The position numbers were made by a program, and so were the translations under genes. Under the pieces are notes generated by a model. That model saw only the letters and a list, made by a program, of their open reading frames with translations. It did not search any database and was not told the DNA's origin. A stretch of 64,000 nt of DNA from Citrus sinensis (Eukaryota; Streptophyta; Magnoliopsida; Sapindales; Rutaceae): contig NC_068557.1 of assembly GCF_022201045.2 (NCBI RefSeq), forward strand, positions 9,918,501-9,982,500, read 5' to 3'. Shown in pieces: positions 24,100 through 35,955 of the stretch. The stretch's first letter is position 1, and each line of letters opens with the position of its first letter.

Positions 24100-25163
24100 T
24101 TTTACTGAAAGTCATAAATATTATTTAATGTTTTTTCTTTCTAATAATATTTTATTAAATGTTAAACAAATCGCGACCGAGCTCATGGGGTTTAGTGAGG
24201 TAGGATTTCAATCTCAAACAATTTTTTTTCCCGGTTTATTAGTTGAACTAATTAGAACCTACAATAATAAAATTTAAAATTTTACTTCTTTTAGTTTATT
24301 TATTAAAAACATTTTGAAGATAGCATATTTTTTATCCCATGAACAAAATAATCTTTTAAGTCTCATTATTCATTTTATATTATATATATTTATTTTCTTT
24401 TAGGTTGAAAAACCCTTTTCGCCAAATTTTTCTTGAAAATCAAACACGCAGTATAATTCTTTTATAAAAAAAGTTCAATGTTGTCGAGTAAACAAGCTCG
24501 TTAGAGAACTTTATATTTTACCGCGAGTTGAAAATATGACAAATAAGCCTTTATATAGACATTACAACTTGATTGTTCACAAATCATAGTGATTATACAA
24601 TCCTTTTCTTGATTTTTGCAAAATTGTAATCTTGGTAATTGTGGAGAGCAGGAGAGGACGCTAATTGTTTCAAGTAGAATCTCAAGCATCCTGCATTCCT
24701 GCTCATAACGGTGCTCTTGAATAGAAAGAGTGTGATCTGAGTTTGAATTTTAAACACAATCTTCAAAACCAAGTCAAAAAGTAAGGTAAAAAAGGGTATT
24801 GTTTTTGTTTAATTGCATGATATTAAAGAGAGATCTGCTAAATTCTCTACGACACCATCACATCTTCTGCTCAAATCATCTAAGCAATAAGCATATTAAA
24901 TGTGGCTGCTGGTACTACATGTTGCATATCCAAAATTCTTCCCGGATAATTAAAAAACTAACTGGGGAAGCAGGAGACGGAGAAGAAGATAAACAAGTTC
25001 CTTGAATTACCCAATTATCATCAGCAAGTTTGGAGGGACACTTCATGAAGTACACAACAAGTTAATAGAAATTTCGCACAACTCCCTAGCTAGCTATCTT
25101 TCAGAAACCGAGTGTTTATTTAGAAACTCTCTATAAGGTTACTTCTTAGGGAACACAATTGAT
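24100..25163. other. Intergenic between CHC1 and the F-box/kelch gene
   Basis: AT-rich, with no gene recognised. The part nearest 25163 is the likely 3' UTR of the F-box/kelch gene (- strand). Confidence 0.5.
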
Positions 25164-26474
25164 TCAAGCTACCATAACAGAACAGTTATGAATAAAGTGA
25201 CTAAGTGGTCTCTTCCCACACTCAAGAAGTCTCCATTGCAATTCCCCTGCATCAGAACTGGGACAGCAAGTGTATATGGCCATACTTTCATGAGAAGATG
25301 TAGAGGATGCACCTATCACTAGCAGTTCGTTGCCTAGTGATTTGAATGCTATGCCCCATCCTCTATTAAAATCAGCTCTTACTGGAACCAATCCTAAATT
25401 CTTCCATGAGTTGCTGTCCTTTAAGTACACCCTTAACTCGTTGGAAGAAGTTTCCAGCGAGTAGAGCTCATTGTTCACTACAGCAATAAGAGGAGGCGAC
25501 TTTCCAGTCTCAGCTGGGAAATCTTTCAATATGTCTGGGATATGGTACCAAGTTCCTGCATACTCGTCATAGGCCTCTCCACAAGTGAGAGGTTTATCCT
25601 TCTCATTTCGTCCCCCAATCACATAAAACTTATTGTCCATGTAACAGCCAGAGCAAAGCTTCCTCCTTTGCCGCATCCCTGGAAGGGAATCCCATGATTT
25701 AGTCTCCGGATTGTACCTCTCAGCAGAATTCAAGACACCGCTGCCATCCATCCCATGCCCACCAGCTACAAATGCAAAGGTGCCACAGGTGGCAGACGCG
25801 AACAAACACCTAGGCCTTCTCATGGAAGGGCCTTTAAACCAGTTGTTTGTTTCTAATTCATACCTCCAAATTACACCACCCTCTATCTCATTACCAGAGA
25901 CAATTAGATGAGTACCCGCACAAAGAGACTCCTTATCTCCTAATTTAAAACAAGGGTCTGAGGGTAACTCTGGAAGCTTCCTACGAGTCTGAAAATGCCT
26001 ATCAAATGCCCACCAACTACTATCCCCACTTGCCAACATAAACACAGATGGTTCCCTAAACCCAATTTCCCTTCTAATCTTGAAGAGCTCGCCACTCTTC
26101 AAAAGAGATAAAAATCGCTTGTTTAACAAATAAAACTTCCAGTATTCTGCTCTAGGAACCCGGGCCACAATCAGAACCTCTAACTCATCACTGAGAGAGG
26201 GAACAAAGGAATAATCTGCATCCTGAGGTTCTACACCTGGAGAAGCTGAACCACCACGCCTGCCTTCAGTGGAAGAAAATCCATCAGCCCAGTTCGGGTT
26301 TGCTCTCTGACTAGCCTCAGCAAACCTCTTCTTTCTCAGTGGCAAACGATTGGAACTCACAATAAGGTTATCACCACAATTCCCAACTAACACCCATTGC
26401 TCATAGAGATCATCATCAGTTATGCGCAGGTCCTCTCTTTCTTCTTGTCCCTCAGTTTCTTTCTCCCTTGACAT
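25164..26474 (-). CDS. TML: F-box/kelch protein, TML / At3g27150 type
   Basis: An intact intronless frame of 436 residues. An acidic N-terminus and a basic NLS-like patch (LPLRKKRF, 44-51) precede an F-box at about 91-135 (SLSDELEVLIVARVPRAEYWKF). Kelch repeats follow (FAFVAGGHGMDGSGV, KFYVIGGRNEKDKP). F-box/kelch proteins recruit substrates to SCF ubiquitin ligases. Plant genome neighbours (FIGL1, RPS21) and a miR2111 site in the coding region identify it as the At3g27150 / TOO MUCH LOVE type. In Lotus, nuclear TML in roots suppresses nodulation and is itself repressed by shoot-derived miR2111; in non-legumes the pathway relates to lateral roots and nitrogen/phosphate status. The target protein is not known. 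The paralogous SKIP11-like F-box/kelch family is the alternative, but it lacks the site. Confidence 0.88.
   Translation of the reverse strand: MSREKETEGQEEREDLRITDDDLYEQWVLVGNCGDNLIVSSNRLPLRKKRFAEASQRANPNWADGFSSTEGRRGGSASPGVEPQDADYSFVPSLSDELEVLIVARVPRAEYWKFYLLNKRFLSLLKSGELFKIRREIGFREPSVFMLASGDSSWWAFDRHFQTRRKLPELPSDPCFKLGDKESLCAGTHLIVSGNEIEGGVIWRYELETNNWFKGPSMRRPRCLFASATCGTFAFVAGGHGMDGSGVLNSAERYNPETKSWDSLPGMRQRRKLCSGCYMDNKFYVIGGRNEKDKPLTCGEAYDEYAGTWYHIPDILKDFPAETGKSPPLIAVVNNELYSLETSSNELRVYLKDSNSWKNLGLVPVRADFNRGWGIAFKSLGNELLVIGASSTSSHESMAIYTCCPSSDAGELQWRLLECGKRPLSHFIHNCSVMVA
26212..26232 (-). promoter_or_regulatory. miR2111 target site in the F-box/kelch mRNA
   Basis: The + strand here is identical to positions 1-19 of the miR2111 sequence as I know it (UAAUCUGCAUCCUGAGGUUUA) and differs only at the last two positions. 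The minus-strand mRNA is therefore complementary over 19 of 21 bases, including the seed and the cleavage site opposite bases 10-11. It encodes the VEPQDADY segment (residues 81-88), just before the F-box. Confidence 0.9.
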
Positions 26475-27830
26475 TGATCAGAAACCTTCTGAGCCCCAAA
26501 AAGTCTGTCATTTTGACAAATGAAAAATAGTCAACAGTCAGCAATCAATAGCCAGTCCAGTATGTACTAATTGAATGGTTAGAATAATTTGTGCCATCAA
26601 GTAACAATTCTTGAAAAGAAAAAAAATGGACATAAATGACAAGTAATCAGATAAATAGAGGAGATATAAGTCTATAACCCAGGAAAAATTTGTTACAGAT
26701 TGATCAAAATGTCAATAGCTGCAGGAAAAAATTGAATAAATGCCCCAGATGAAAAATTGAGACCAAACACAACCTTGCAAACCCCCCCCCCCCCCCCCCC
26801 CCGCCCAAAAAAAAAGAGGGAGTAACAAAGAACGACAGACCACACAGAGAGATGGAGCAAAATAGATCATTTGATGACAAAAGTATACTTCTGAACAATT
26901 TTTCACATCGAGACCCAAAGAAATCTTTTACTGATATATATAGAAACAAAATGGGATATTCAGACCAACTGATCAATTCCATGCCTTGGATTGATCAAGA
27001 TTCAAGAATTAGAGATTATCAAATAAGGACATAAACTAAGCAAATTTTATTATCATCCAAAATCATTTTATTGTCATGCATCAAAATGAATCTTTTTAAA
27101 GAAGTAAAATCACTCTTATAAAATAGCTCAGATGAGATTTGATATTATTTATAAAAAAAAAAAAAGAGCCATGGGTCAAATTAACAATCAAGTGATAAAG
27201 ACATAGATGATAGACTTGTTCTCACAGAGAAAAAAAGAACCCATTGGAGGATATTGATACAGAAGATAAAAGGTTTCATAATATTATCATTAGCAGTTAA
27301 CAACATAGGGACGCTGATCAAAATATATGTGAAAAGTTAATTGATACACATAAACTACCTACATGCACAGTAACAGAAACCCAGGCAAAAGAGAACAGAG
27401 AGCACCAAGAAATGAACACTAGGAAAGCAATACAACACTTATATATCCATACAGAGACATGCATGTACAGAGCTAAGTGCATAAAATGAGAAAAAAGACT
27501 AAAGAGGAGAGAGAGAATGAGTCATGAATGTACCAGCAGGAGAAGTCAAGTCAAACAAAAGTAAAAGAAGGGACGGTTATGGTCTTCAACTCAATACTTG
27601 CTTTTGTTTATTCCGTGACAGAGAGAGAGAGAGAGAAGCTAGCTTAGCTAGCCCTAAATTTTGGCGCAAAGGAAGAGAGAAAGAAGATCAAGAACAAGCA
27701 GAAAGAAAGAAAGGAAAATGAAAATGTGCAGTTTTTATTCAGACTATATATGAATAGAAGCCAGAGAGTGAAAGTGAGAGTGAGAGACCATAGGAGAATG
27801 AAAGAGCGTTCAATATCAAGGCACCCCATT
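26475..27830 (-). promoter_or_regulatory. Probable promoter and leader of the F-box/kelch gene
   Basis: No coding region is seen. On the minus strand a TATATAT at 27745-27751 precedes a pyrimidine-rich stretch with (CT)n at 27618-27636, which looks like a transcription start and long leader. The leader might contain an intron ending just before the ATG at 26474, but I cannot fix its sites. This is inference from composition. Confidence 0.35.
26782..26802. repeat. C21 homopolymer (G21 on the minus strand)
   Basis: Twenty-one consecutive C, then G and CCC, followed by an A-run. On the F-box/kelch sense strand this is a G-run able to form G-quadruplex. The length may be unstable or an assembly estimate. 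Confidence 0.95.
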
Positions 27831-29095
27831 AGCTGGAGATTTATGCTTTATTTGGTATACTGGGGTGACAAAGTTTCAATTTTAATATATTATTATTGTT
27901 ATTTATTCTTATTCTTACTGTTATCATCACCAAAACCAACATTTTTTTTAATAAATAATGAATTTGGTTACTTATATTTTAGTAAGATGTTATCTATGAC
28001 TCTAGAAAGAAGAAATTTGTACTAAATAAAATCATCTTTGAAACGTTTTTTTTCTTCATTTGTCATATTCGGGGTTACGGAAGGATGTGGGGATCCAGCT
28101 CAGTCTACATTATAATTTACCAAATCCTTTGGCTGGTTTTGAGATGAAATTTAATTTTTAATTTTCTTGGCATGTAAGCAATGACAATGAAGAAGGTTAA
28201 TTAAAAAAAAAGAGAAGAAAAGAAAAAAAAAATCTACATAGTCTCTAATGGATAGTTAGAATTATATAATAATACGATGATAAATCATTTATTTTCTCAT
28301 TTACTAGGAGAATTAATTTGAGATTATTTTAAGTTCACTCTGTTATTCATAATACTGCTATCACATAATTTATTTAAGGGATTCCTGCGAATTTCTGAAA
28401 ATATATAAAATTAAAAGAAAATGTTCTCTACCAAACTTATAAATACGTAGCTATAGCAAAGCTAAATGAAATTTACATGAAAATTTAAAATGAAATTGGA
28501 TTCCACTTTCTACATTGGTCTTCTGATGAACAAAATAAATTCTTTGCCCTTGAATTGAAAAGAAAGCGACATGAAATGAACACATAACAAGCAAAAAAAC
28601 AAAAAAAAATTTGTCATTACTTGTGTTGGACAAAGTTCTTACTATCAAAAACTATAAAGACATAAAACATGTTCATGTACTTCTGTCTCCATTTTGCTCA
28701 ATAGAGACACTGAGAGAGCTGGTGGTTTTCTATTTTCTCCACGCCCAGTAATGCTAAGAGTGTGTTGCAAACGCCATGAAAGAAAGTTATATTTGGTTTC
28801 CTTTAATTAATTATTTAATTAATTCCTTTTTTGCATTAGTGTCAGTTTTGGAGTTTTTGTAAAATACAGATAATTGGCAAAACGACCTTTGAGGGATAAT
28901 ATTATAGTGTGTATTAAATAATTCTTTTAAGGGAAAACTTATGGTGTGGTTTTTTTATGTAAATTTTATGGTAACTTTGTAAATACAAGGTCATGTTATA
29001 GGAAGTCTGAACGCTCGTAAATTTTTAAAGATATTGTGCGTGTCACAAGGATATTTTGTAAAATGTATTATTAGTATTTAAATATTCTTATGTAA
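27831..29095. other. Intergenic, nothing recognised
   Basis: AT-rich sequence with no gene, RNA or clear repeat that I can support. Confidence 0.5.
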
Positions 29096-29104
29096 TAAAT
29101 ATTA

Positions 29105-29469
29105 GAAAAATTATCATTCATATACCTTATAAATATTCTGTTATAAAAAATATTACAACACTTTAAGGGTGTATCAATTGTCCATCCTAAGTTGACAAAC
29201 TGTATCTGCCGTCCACTAAACCGTTACTTGCCATTTAAATAGGATAACGTCAGAGAGGTAATTTGGTCTTTTCATAAGATACAAGTAATAATTTTTAAGG
29301 GTAAAATCGTCAATTCACTATCATTCCGTTAACTTTCAAACGTCAGCTAACGGTTTGGTGGTCGGCAGATAGTTTTTGTCAATTTAGGGTGGACGATTGA
29401 TAAACCCTCAAAGTGTTGTAGTATTTTTAATAATAGAGCATTTATAGGGTATATGAATGATAATATCCT
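29105..29469. mobile_element. Small Mutator-like MITE with long inverted repeats
   Basis: A 365-bp element flanked by the 9-bp direct repeat TAAATATTA (29096-29104, 29470-29478). The ends read GAAAAATTATCATTCATATA and a near-complement. The arms extend more than 130 bases inward, with words such as TGCCGTCCACTAAACCGTTA matching the complement of the other side, so it folds into a hairpin with a roughly 80-base loop. The duplication length indicates the Mutator superfamily. It has no coding capacity. Confidence 0.85.
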
Positions 29470-29478
29470 TAAATATTA

Positions 29479-30987
29479 ATCATATTCTCGTGTAACAGAA
29501 ATTCATCTTATGACAGAATTTTGATTTTATTTCATTTTTTTTAATGATTCTTATGTTAGTGCTAATTAACTACTTTAGGCCTAAATCACATATGTACTCA
29601 GTATCTCAAATGGATAAGAAACTATACGATTGAAAAAGAAAATAAAATTAGCAAGGTTTTATTTGGTTGATAAAGATTGGCTATGTGCTTGAAAATCTAA
29701 TTGTAAATACTACTTCATTCAATTTTTAAAAACTCTTGTCATAATTTAAAAGTTTCAAAGTTCGAATTCGCTCACATTCAAATTAAAGAAGAATTTTTAA
29801 CTTATAATCATGTAATATAAAGAAAGAAGAAAAAATTATTGAAATAATTCATTAGGGAATTGAATCACCCATGTGACTGAGCAGTGAGTTTTAGAAGCTT
29901 GCAACTATGCCACACTGACACAAGGAAAGATGCAATTTTGGATTCAATTCCCAATTGTGATTCAATGAAATAAAGGAGGTATCGAACTATACCAACCAAC
30001 TTCAGTTAATGCCATAGTAATTTTCACAAAATCGAATCAAAATTTACAAGGACGTTTAACCTCTGTACCAAAATGATGCAAGAGCCTAGAAGCTACATTG
30101 TTAATTAATTACACAAATAAAATAACCAACCATAAAAGTTAATCTGGCCCCTAAAATCCATAATCTGATGTGCAGTCCATGATCTACACTTTCTCTCATT
30201 CTTTCTCTGATTATTCTAATGGAAGTTTTAATCTTTTGGATGCTTGTGAATGAAAGGTGGCACAACAAGTGGGCAGTTGGTCTTAGATCAAAGAGCAAGA
30301 AAATAAAGTATCCAATTACTAACCCAAGAAGAACATTATAATATAAAATTAACAAAATTCAGAAGGCCAATACATCTGTTCCATTTTCATGTTGTACTAA
30401 TCAATAATATAATTAAAAGTTAATTAATTACCAGTTACGTTAGATTAATTTAATCAAAGACCAATGGCAGAGAAGATGCCACACCCAAACCCTAGAAAGT
30501 GGAAACCCATTGGATAAGGCTATCCTCTCCAAGTGTTCGTTTCTTCTTCCTAGGCTTCAATATTTTTTATTTTTCTACTTATTTAAAGTTTATGCATGTG
30601 TTGGCTCTCCACTTGATTAGTGTGGTGGATTTGCCTTTAATATTTAATTATATGTTTTTATATATTATAATTAAAAGCCCCACTATTTTAATTGCGTGGG
30701 TTTAGCATTTATATTAGACAGGTGTCATTTCTCAAAAGGTCTGAGATATGACTAATGTCATTTCGTAAAATAATCATTCAGTACCACCATGTATCACTTG
30801 TCTGCTTTCTCTTTTTCATCTATTTGATTAACGCAACAATATTTTTACCAATGAACATTGATACTTGAACAAAAGCTTAACAGAAAATTGATAAAAATAC
30901 ACTCAAAATGGCATCGTTTAGGTGTATTTTTATTAACATTTTGTCAAGCTTTATAATTTCCAAATAATTTTACTTTATTAGTTGATG
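29479..30987. other. Intergenic, nothing recognised
   Basis: AT-rich sequence without a supported gene, RNA or repeat. Confidence 0.5.
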
Positions 30988-30995
30988 GTATGGGT

Positions 30996-31596
30996 TAGGG
31001 GTGGGCACGGGTTGGGTTGGGTCGGGTTGATGCATGTAGAACGGGTTGAAATTTTTCAACCCAACCCAACCCGCAGTTTTGCGGGTTGGGTTAGACTTTT
31101 AAAAAAAATTATTTTTATAATATAATTAAATAGTGAACAAAAATAAATTAATTAATTAAAAAACTAAAAAATACAAATATTAAAATCTTTAGAACAAATC
31201 CAACATTTTAAAGTTTTTATATTTTTATTTTTTAATTTTTATATACATACGGGTTGACCGATTGGGTTATGTTGATTGGATTGAGTTTTTGAAAAAATCT
31301 ATTGTTATAGTCTAATTAAATAGTGAACAAAAATAAATAAATAAATTAGATAAACAAAAAAATGTAAATATTAAAATCCTTAAAATAAATCCAATATTTC
31401 AAAGTTTTTATATTTATATTTTTTTAATGTTTATATAAAATATCAAAATTTATATAATAATTTATATATATATATATATATATATATACGGGTTGACGGG
31501 TTAGGTTAAAATTTTTTAACCCAATCCAACCCGTTTATTTTATTAACCCAACCCACAAAAAATCACACGGGTTGGGCGGGTTGATGCCCACCCCTA
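30996..31596. mobile_element. hAT-type MITE built of GGGTTGGGTT-like repeats
   Basis: A 601-bp element flanked by the 8-bp direct repeat GTATGGGT (30988-30995, 31597-31604), the hAT duplication length. Its termini are TAGGGGTGGGCA and the complement TGCCCACCCCTA. Both ends are packed with GGGTTGGGTT / AACCCAACCC words that pair with one another, while the centre is AT-rich with two diverged copies of a segment containing TAGTGAACAAAAATAAAT (near 31130 and 31321) and an (AT)n run. No transposase is encoded. Confidence 0.9.
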
Positions 31597-31604
31597 GTAT
31601 GGGT

Positions 31605-33310
31605 GATGTTATGCCGTTGACATAGGTAGCCAAGACCCTATCGTTTAATTGATATAAGGCTCTAGTAATTAATTAATATAATATTAGGCAGCCTAATCGG
31701 CTTTAGCCCACAGATTTTTGGAAAAAGAATGATGGTATTGAACCTGAAACCTCAATATATAATTAACCCACTAATTCTTCTTTTTGAGTCGGTAAGGATT
31801 GTGAGCACTACGTAAGTTGATGGAGGAGGGTAAAGGCATTTCATTACGCTTTCTTAAAAGGACTCATTTACCAAAACTTTAGCCACTTTTTGGGATGCCC
31901 AATATGCGATGTGAATCACGGGATGCTTAAAATTCTTGGTGAATTAATAAGAAACACAAGTGTCATGCTTTTTGGGAGCTTTGGAAGTTGTAGAGATTTG
32001 CATCTTTTTGCAATGAGCCATAGAAATACACTCAATGTCCCTTGTAATGTGACCACATGCATTATCTTTCTTTAGAGCATATGTTAATGCACAAATAAAA
32101 ATTTCCTTGCCAATTGTATCCAACAGGCCAAATGGTATGAACCATGCATCAACATCAGCAACAAGAAGTTACCCAATGAATCAACTGAGATGTTACATAT
32201 CCAAGATTTAACACTATATACAGTTTAAATCATTTAAGATTTTTTTTTAATTTGTTACAATTTAGTGATATTACCATTTAAAATTTATTATCAGTCCGAA
32301 CTTAATACATTTATAGTATAATCTAATAGTTCATTGATTTACACCAACTAGAGGCAAAACCTCTGCCCTTACATTTAGAGAGATTTTTTTCTCTTTGATA
32401 GTTAGAAAAATATATCTATATCTACGTGCATTGGTTAGAGAGAAATTTTTTATTACAAGTTCCGCATAAAAAGACTTTAACAAACCAATTCCATCAACAA
32501 AACTAGGCCGTCATTTGGTTCTTTTATTTTTGTGTTCAAAGTAATTGAGATTAGAAAAAATAAGTGATGATGAAGAGAGATTCAAGAAAAGCAATATGTT
32601 TATAAAGTCATAACCCAATGAGAAAGCAAAGGCGGTGCATGCAACAAAACATCCAGCGGTTTAGTGGGATAATATTGATGTCCACATCAAACCCTAAAAC
32701 TTCCACTTTCAACTGTCAACCGTTTCAATCTAATCTTAAGAATATGATTAACAATACGCATATATTTTTGGAAATTTCTTAGGATTGTAATTGGTTGAAG
32801 CTACTGCGTCTGATAGTTTGTTTTGGTAAAGCTATCTTTTCATAATTTCATTGGCACGAAAACCGTGTCAATCAGTGCAAGATAAAAAAATAATCTTAAT
32901 AATAAATACATGAAGCAACGTGCAAGAAATTATATATTTCGTACATAAAATAAATTCGCATTTTATAAAAAAAATTACTTTTTTTTTTTACAGTCTTTCA
33001 CTTAAAGTTTACAAAATTATCATTTTTCCACTTTTTCATTAACCGTTATAGGATTTAACAATATATTTACAAAATAACTATTTTACTCTTGAACATAAAA
33101 AATACTAGTTAATCATAGTTAAATGACAAAAAAACATATTTCATTTTGTAGCTGTTGGGACCAATAACGTCTACAAAATTAATTAACAAACATGCTAATT
33201 TAAAGATATAAAGTCACGAAATAAGTACCCTATCTAATTCGTAATTGATTTACAATATAAATCAAGAATCCCTGCTCATATAATCCATTTTGAATATCAT
33301 ATTTTTGACA
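31605..33310. other. Intergenic before the gypsy element
   Basis: AT-rich; no gene or repeat that I can support. Confidence 0.5.
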
Positions 33311-33315
33311 ATATT

Positions 33316-35428
33316 TGTTGATGCGAGATTCTGGTGTCTGCTCGTCCGCGACCAGGATCTCTCCTCAACTCCTGAACTCACGACCAACCGAGAGTACTTC
33401 ACGTAACTCTTCTAACCGAGCAGAGCTATGCCTCTTATGACTTTTACTTAGTAGACTCCTGCGCACACAAAAACTGGTCAGAGCACGCCGGAAGTTTTTC
33501 GGGTGTAAATCCTCCGACGCTCAAGTCAGAAATTTAGGCTTACTTTTTGGGAACTCGGCCACTGATCTCGTGGCTCTCTAATGATCTCTTAGGCAGTGGA
33601 ATACCTATGAGTTTTTCTCTCATTTTCCCCTAAATGCTCTCTTTTCTTAGGTTCTAATGTAAAAGTGTCTAATGTTGAGTGTTAGAAAATATATATTTAT
33701 AAAGGAGAAAATCGTCATTTTACATTTCAAGTCTTACTAACAACCTTTACTTTTATGTATTTACGGTTCTTATAATTTAATTATGTGTGTTTTATTTTAA
33801 TTAAGTATTTTGTGTATTTTAGGGGCATCATAGTCATTTCACAATAAACGAGAGATCAAACGGCAAAACAGACATCACTTTTGAACTCAGGACAGTCGAA
33901 AACCTTAGGAGGAGCATAAAAGGAAAAATGGCACTATTCACATATACGGTACTATTCACGTGTACGGTACTGTCTACGTTACTGTTCATGACACTGTTCA
34001 CATAGACGGATCGATGACGTGGCATTGACCGATGATGTGGCATTGACCGATGAGGTGTCACGATCCTGTTGGGCTAGAATTCTTATGTACTGTTGATGGT
34101 GACGTGGCATCATATCAGTAGACGAAAAATCTCGCGTACGGTACATGCATCACACAGGATTATTTTCAACCAAACCGCGTTACTGTTCATCTGGGTCAAA
34201 CCGTGTTACTGTTCATCCACGTGGTCAAACCGCGTACTGTTGACTGATGACGTGGCGCAATCTTGAGCGTCGAAACTGTTTTTAATCCGATGGCCATGAT
34301 TTACTCCGTGTATCTATAAAAAGGGAGCATCTCCCCCCTAATTTGATATCTCTGAATCCATTTTTGGGATCCATTTTCTGTAATTCCTTCTCCATCTTGT
34401 ATTTTCTACGTATTTTAATAAATTTTCATTTTGCCCCTAGTTCAATTATGAGTAGCTAATTTTATTTCAAGCTTGGGTTGAAGGTGAAGTCTCAACATGT
34501 GTCATGGACTTAATTTGGTAAATTTATTTTCTCTTCCCCTCTAGTTTTTGTGGATGTTTTGACTTTTCGTCGACAAATAATAATAGTCTTATCTAGTACT
34601 GCCCTGGTTTCATCAGTTCCCTAGTACAAGGTTATTATTATTTGGCACGATAAACCCTTAGCACCATATTGATTAGAGCGTTGTTCATGAGGTGTGGATT
34701 TCCCTCTCATGATTTAATTGGCATTAATAATGAATATTTAGCCCACGATGCATGTTGATACAGATCTAGATACCTAAGTACGCCATTTCAATAGAATTCT
34801 CTTCAATTTATTCTCGCAATTTCAATTCCAATTTTAGAATTTATTCTCGCCATTTGAATTTAAGTTTTAGCATATTCCAAATCATTTCCACCACAAATCC
34901 AACACCCATTTACAAAATTAATTCTACACAATTAAAATCCACCTCCTCGTGGGATCGACACTCGTCTCCATTAATCTATTCTACAATAGATTCGTGCACT
35001 TGCAAGTTCAATAAAATTTGCACAACATCTAACCCTTTTACCTTTATTGATTACCTCTTTTATAGCCTTTCTACGAATTCGGATCCCCACGATCCATGTC
35101 CATCACCTCCCCCAGCTCCCGGAAGTGGATGCTTGAATATCGTAGTTGTGGGTAAGTGGGTGTCGTGCCTGGATTTTTGGATAGGAGTGCACATCTCGTT
35201 AAGTGTTATGGACTGGGTCTGCCGACCCTGGTCTCCAGCAGGAAAGGCTCTCAGCTTCTAGCAGGAGGCCTGCTCGTGCTATGGTCCATAAGAGGGCGTC
35301 CTCGTGATTGAGCAGAAAATTCCTGCTCTTGGATACTTACTACCAGACTTCTCCTGTCTGCTCGCTTATAAGGAGGCCGGCTCCTCGTCTAGGGTGTGGT
35401 TGGTCATTTCACAGTGCACCATCAAACA
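33316..35428 (-). repeat. 3' LTR of the gypsy element, split by a nested solo LTR
   Basis: Reads TGTTGATGCGAG on the + strand at the left and CAAACA at the right. Subtracting the nested insertion (33673-35027 plus one copy of its 5-bp duplication) leaves about 753 bp, matching the 754-bp 5' LTR. On the minus strand the purine-rich CTGGGGAATTGG just inside the right edge (about 35429-35440) is the likely polypurine tract. Confidence 0.9.
33673..35027 (+). mobile_element. Solo LTR, copy 1, inserted in the gypsy 3' LTR
   Basis: A 1,355-bp sequence starting TGTTGAGTG and ending CACAACA, flanked by TCTAA on both sides (33668-33672, 35028-35032). The uninterrupted 5' LTR of the host element has a single TCTAA at this place, which proves the insertion. 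TATAAA at 34315-34320 fixes + orientation, and AATAAA follows near 34420. Upstream of the TATA box are TGACGTGG-type sites (34015, 34100, 34248), a perfect G-box CCACGTGG (34217-34224) and short tandem repeats containing GTTACTGTTCATC. No internal domain is present, so it arose by LTR-LTR recombination. Confidence 0.93.
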
Positions 35429-35955
35429 CCAATTCCCCAGTTTCTGGTATTAGTAATGTAATGGACCAATACTAGAAACTCAATAATTCTGGCTTGCTCA
35501 AGGTAGGATACGGCTTCTTCACTTCAAGCGGAGGAATTGCTCGCTTTTTATGCCCACCCCCTTTTCTCAGTTGCCAACAGCCGTTTTCTTTAAAGAGTCG
35601 TGTTGCAATTAATCGCGGGTGATGTGACAGTGATCTGTTCCTTCGTTTGAATTTCAAACCAATAGTTATAAAATCCTTGGAATTTGTGTCGTTAAATGCT
35701 AATAAACCAAAGGTTTGTATCTCATTTGGGAACCCTAAACTTCAAAATGAAATTTCATCTCTTAGTCTTCTTTGTCCTCTTCGGTGACTGAGAGACTTTT
35801 CTCCCTTGAAGTTGAAGCTACCTTCCTTGCCTCTATTCTGCCGGGCCACATCTGCAGGTATTTTTTCTATTTCCTCGGTCTTGGATAGTTGTAGAAAATT
35901 TCTTTTTTTTTTTTTAATGGCGTTTGGTGGTATTGTTTTAGTCATAGTTTAAGGA

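Noticed and set aside
33834..34061. Minus-strand frame with HRSMPHHRSMPRHRS repeats
   Set aside because: Arises from the TGACGTGGCA/CATTGACCGATG repeats of the solo LTR promoter.
34854..35261. + strand frame of 135 codons spanning the solo LTR and gypsy LTR
   Set aside because: It crosses the nested-insertion border, so it is accidental; a similar frame in the 5' LTR (46088-46294) is LTR sequence.
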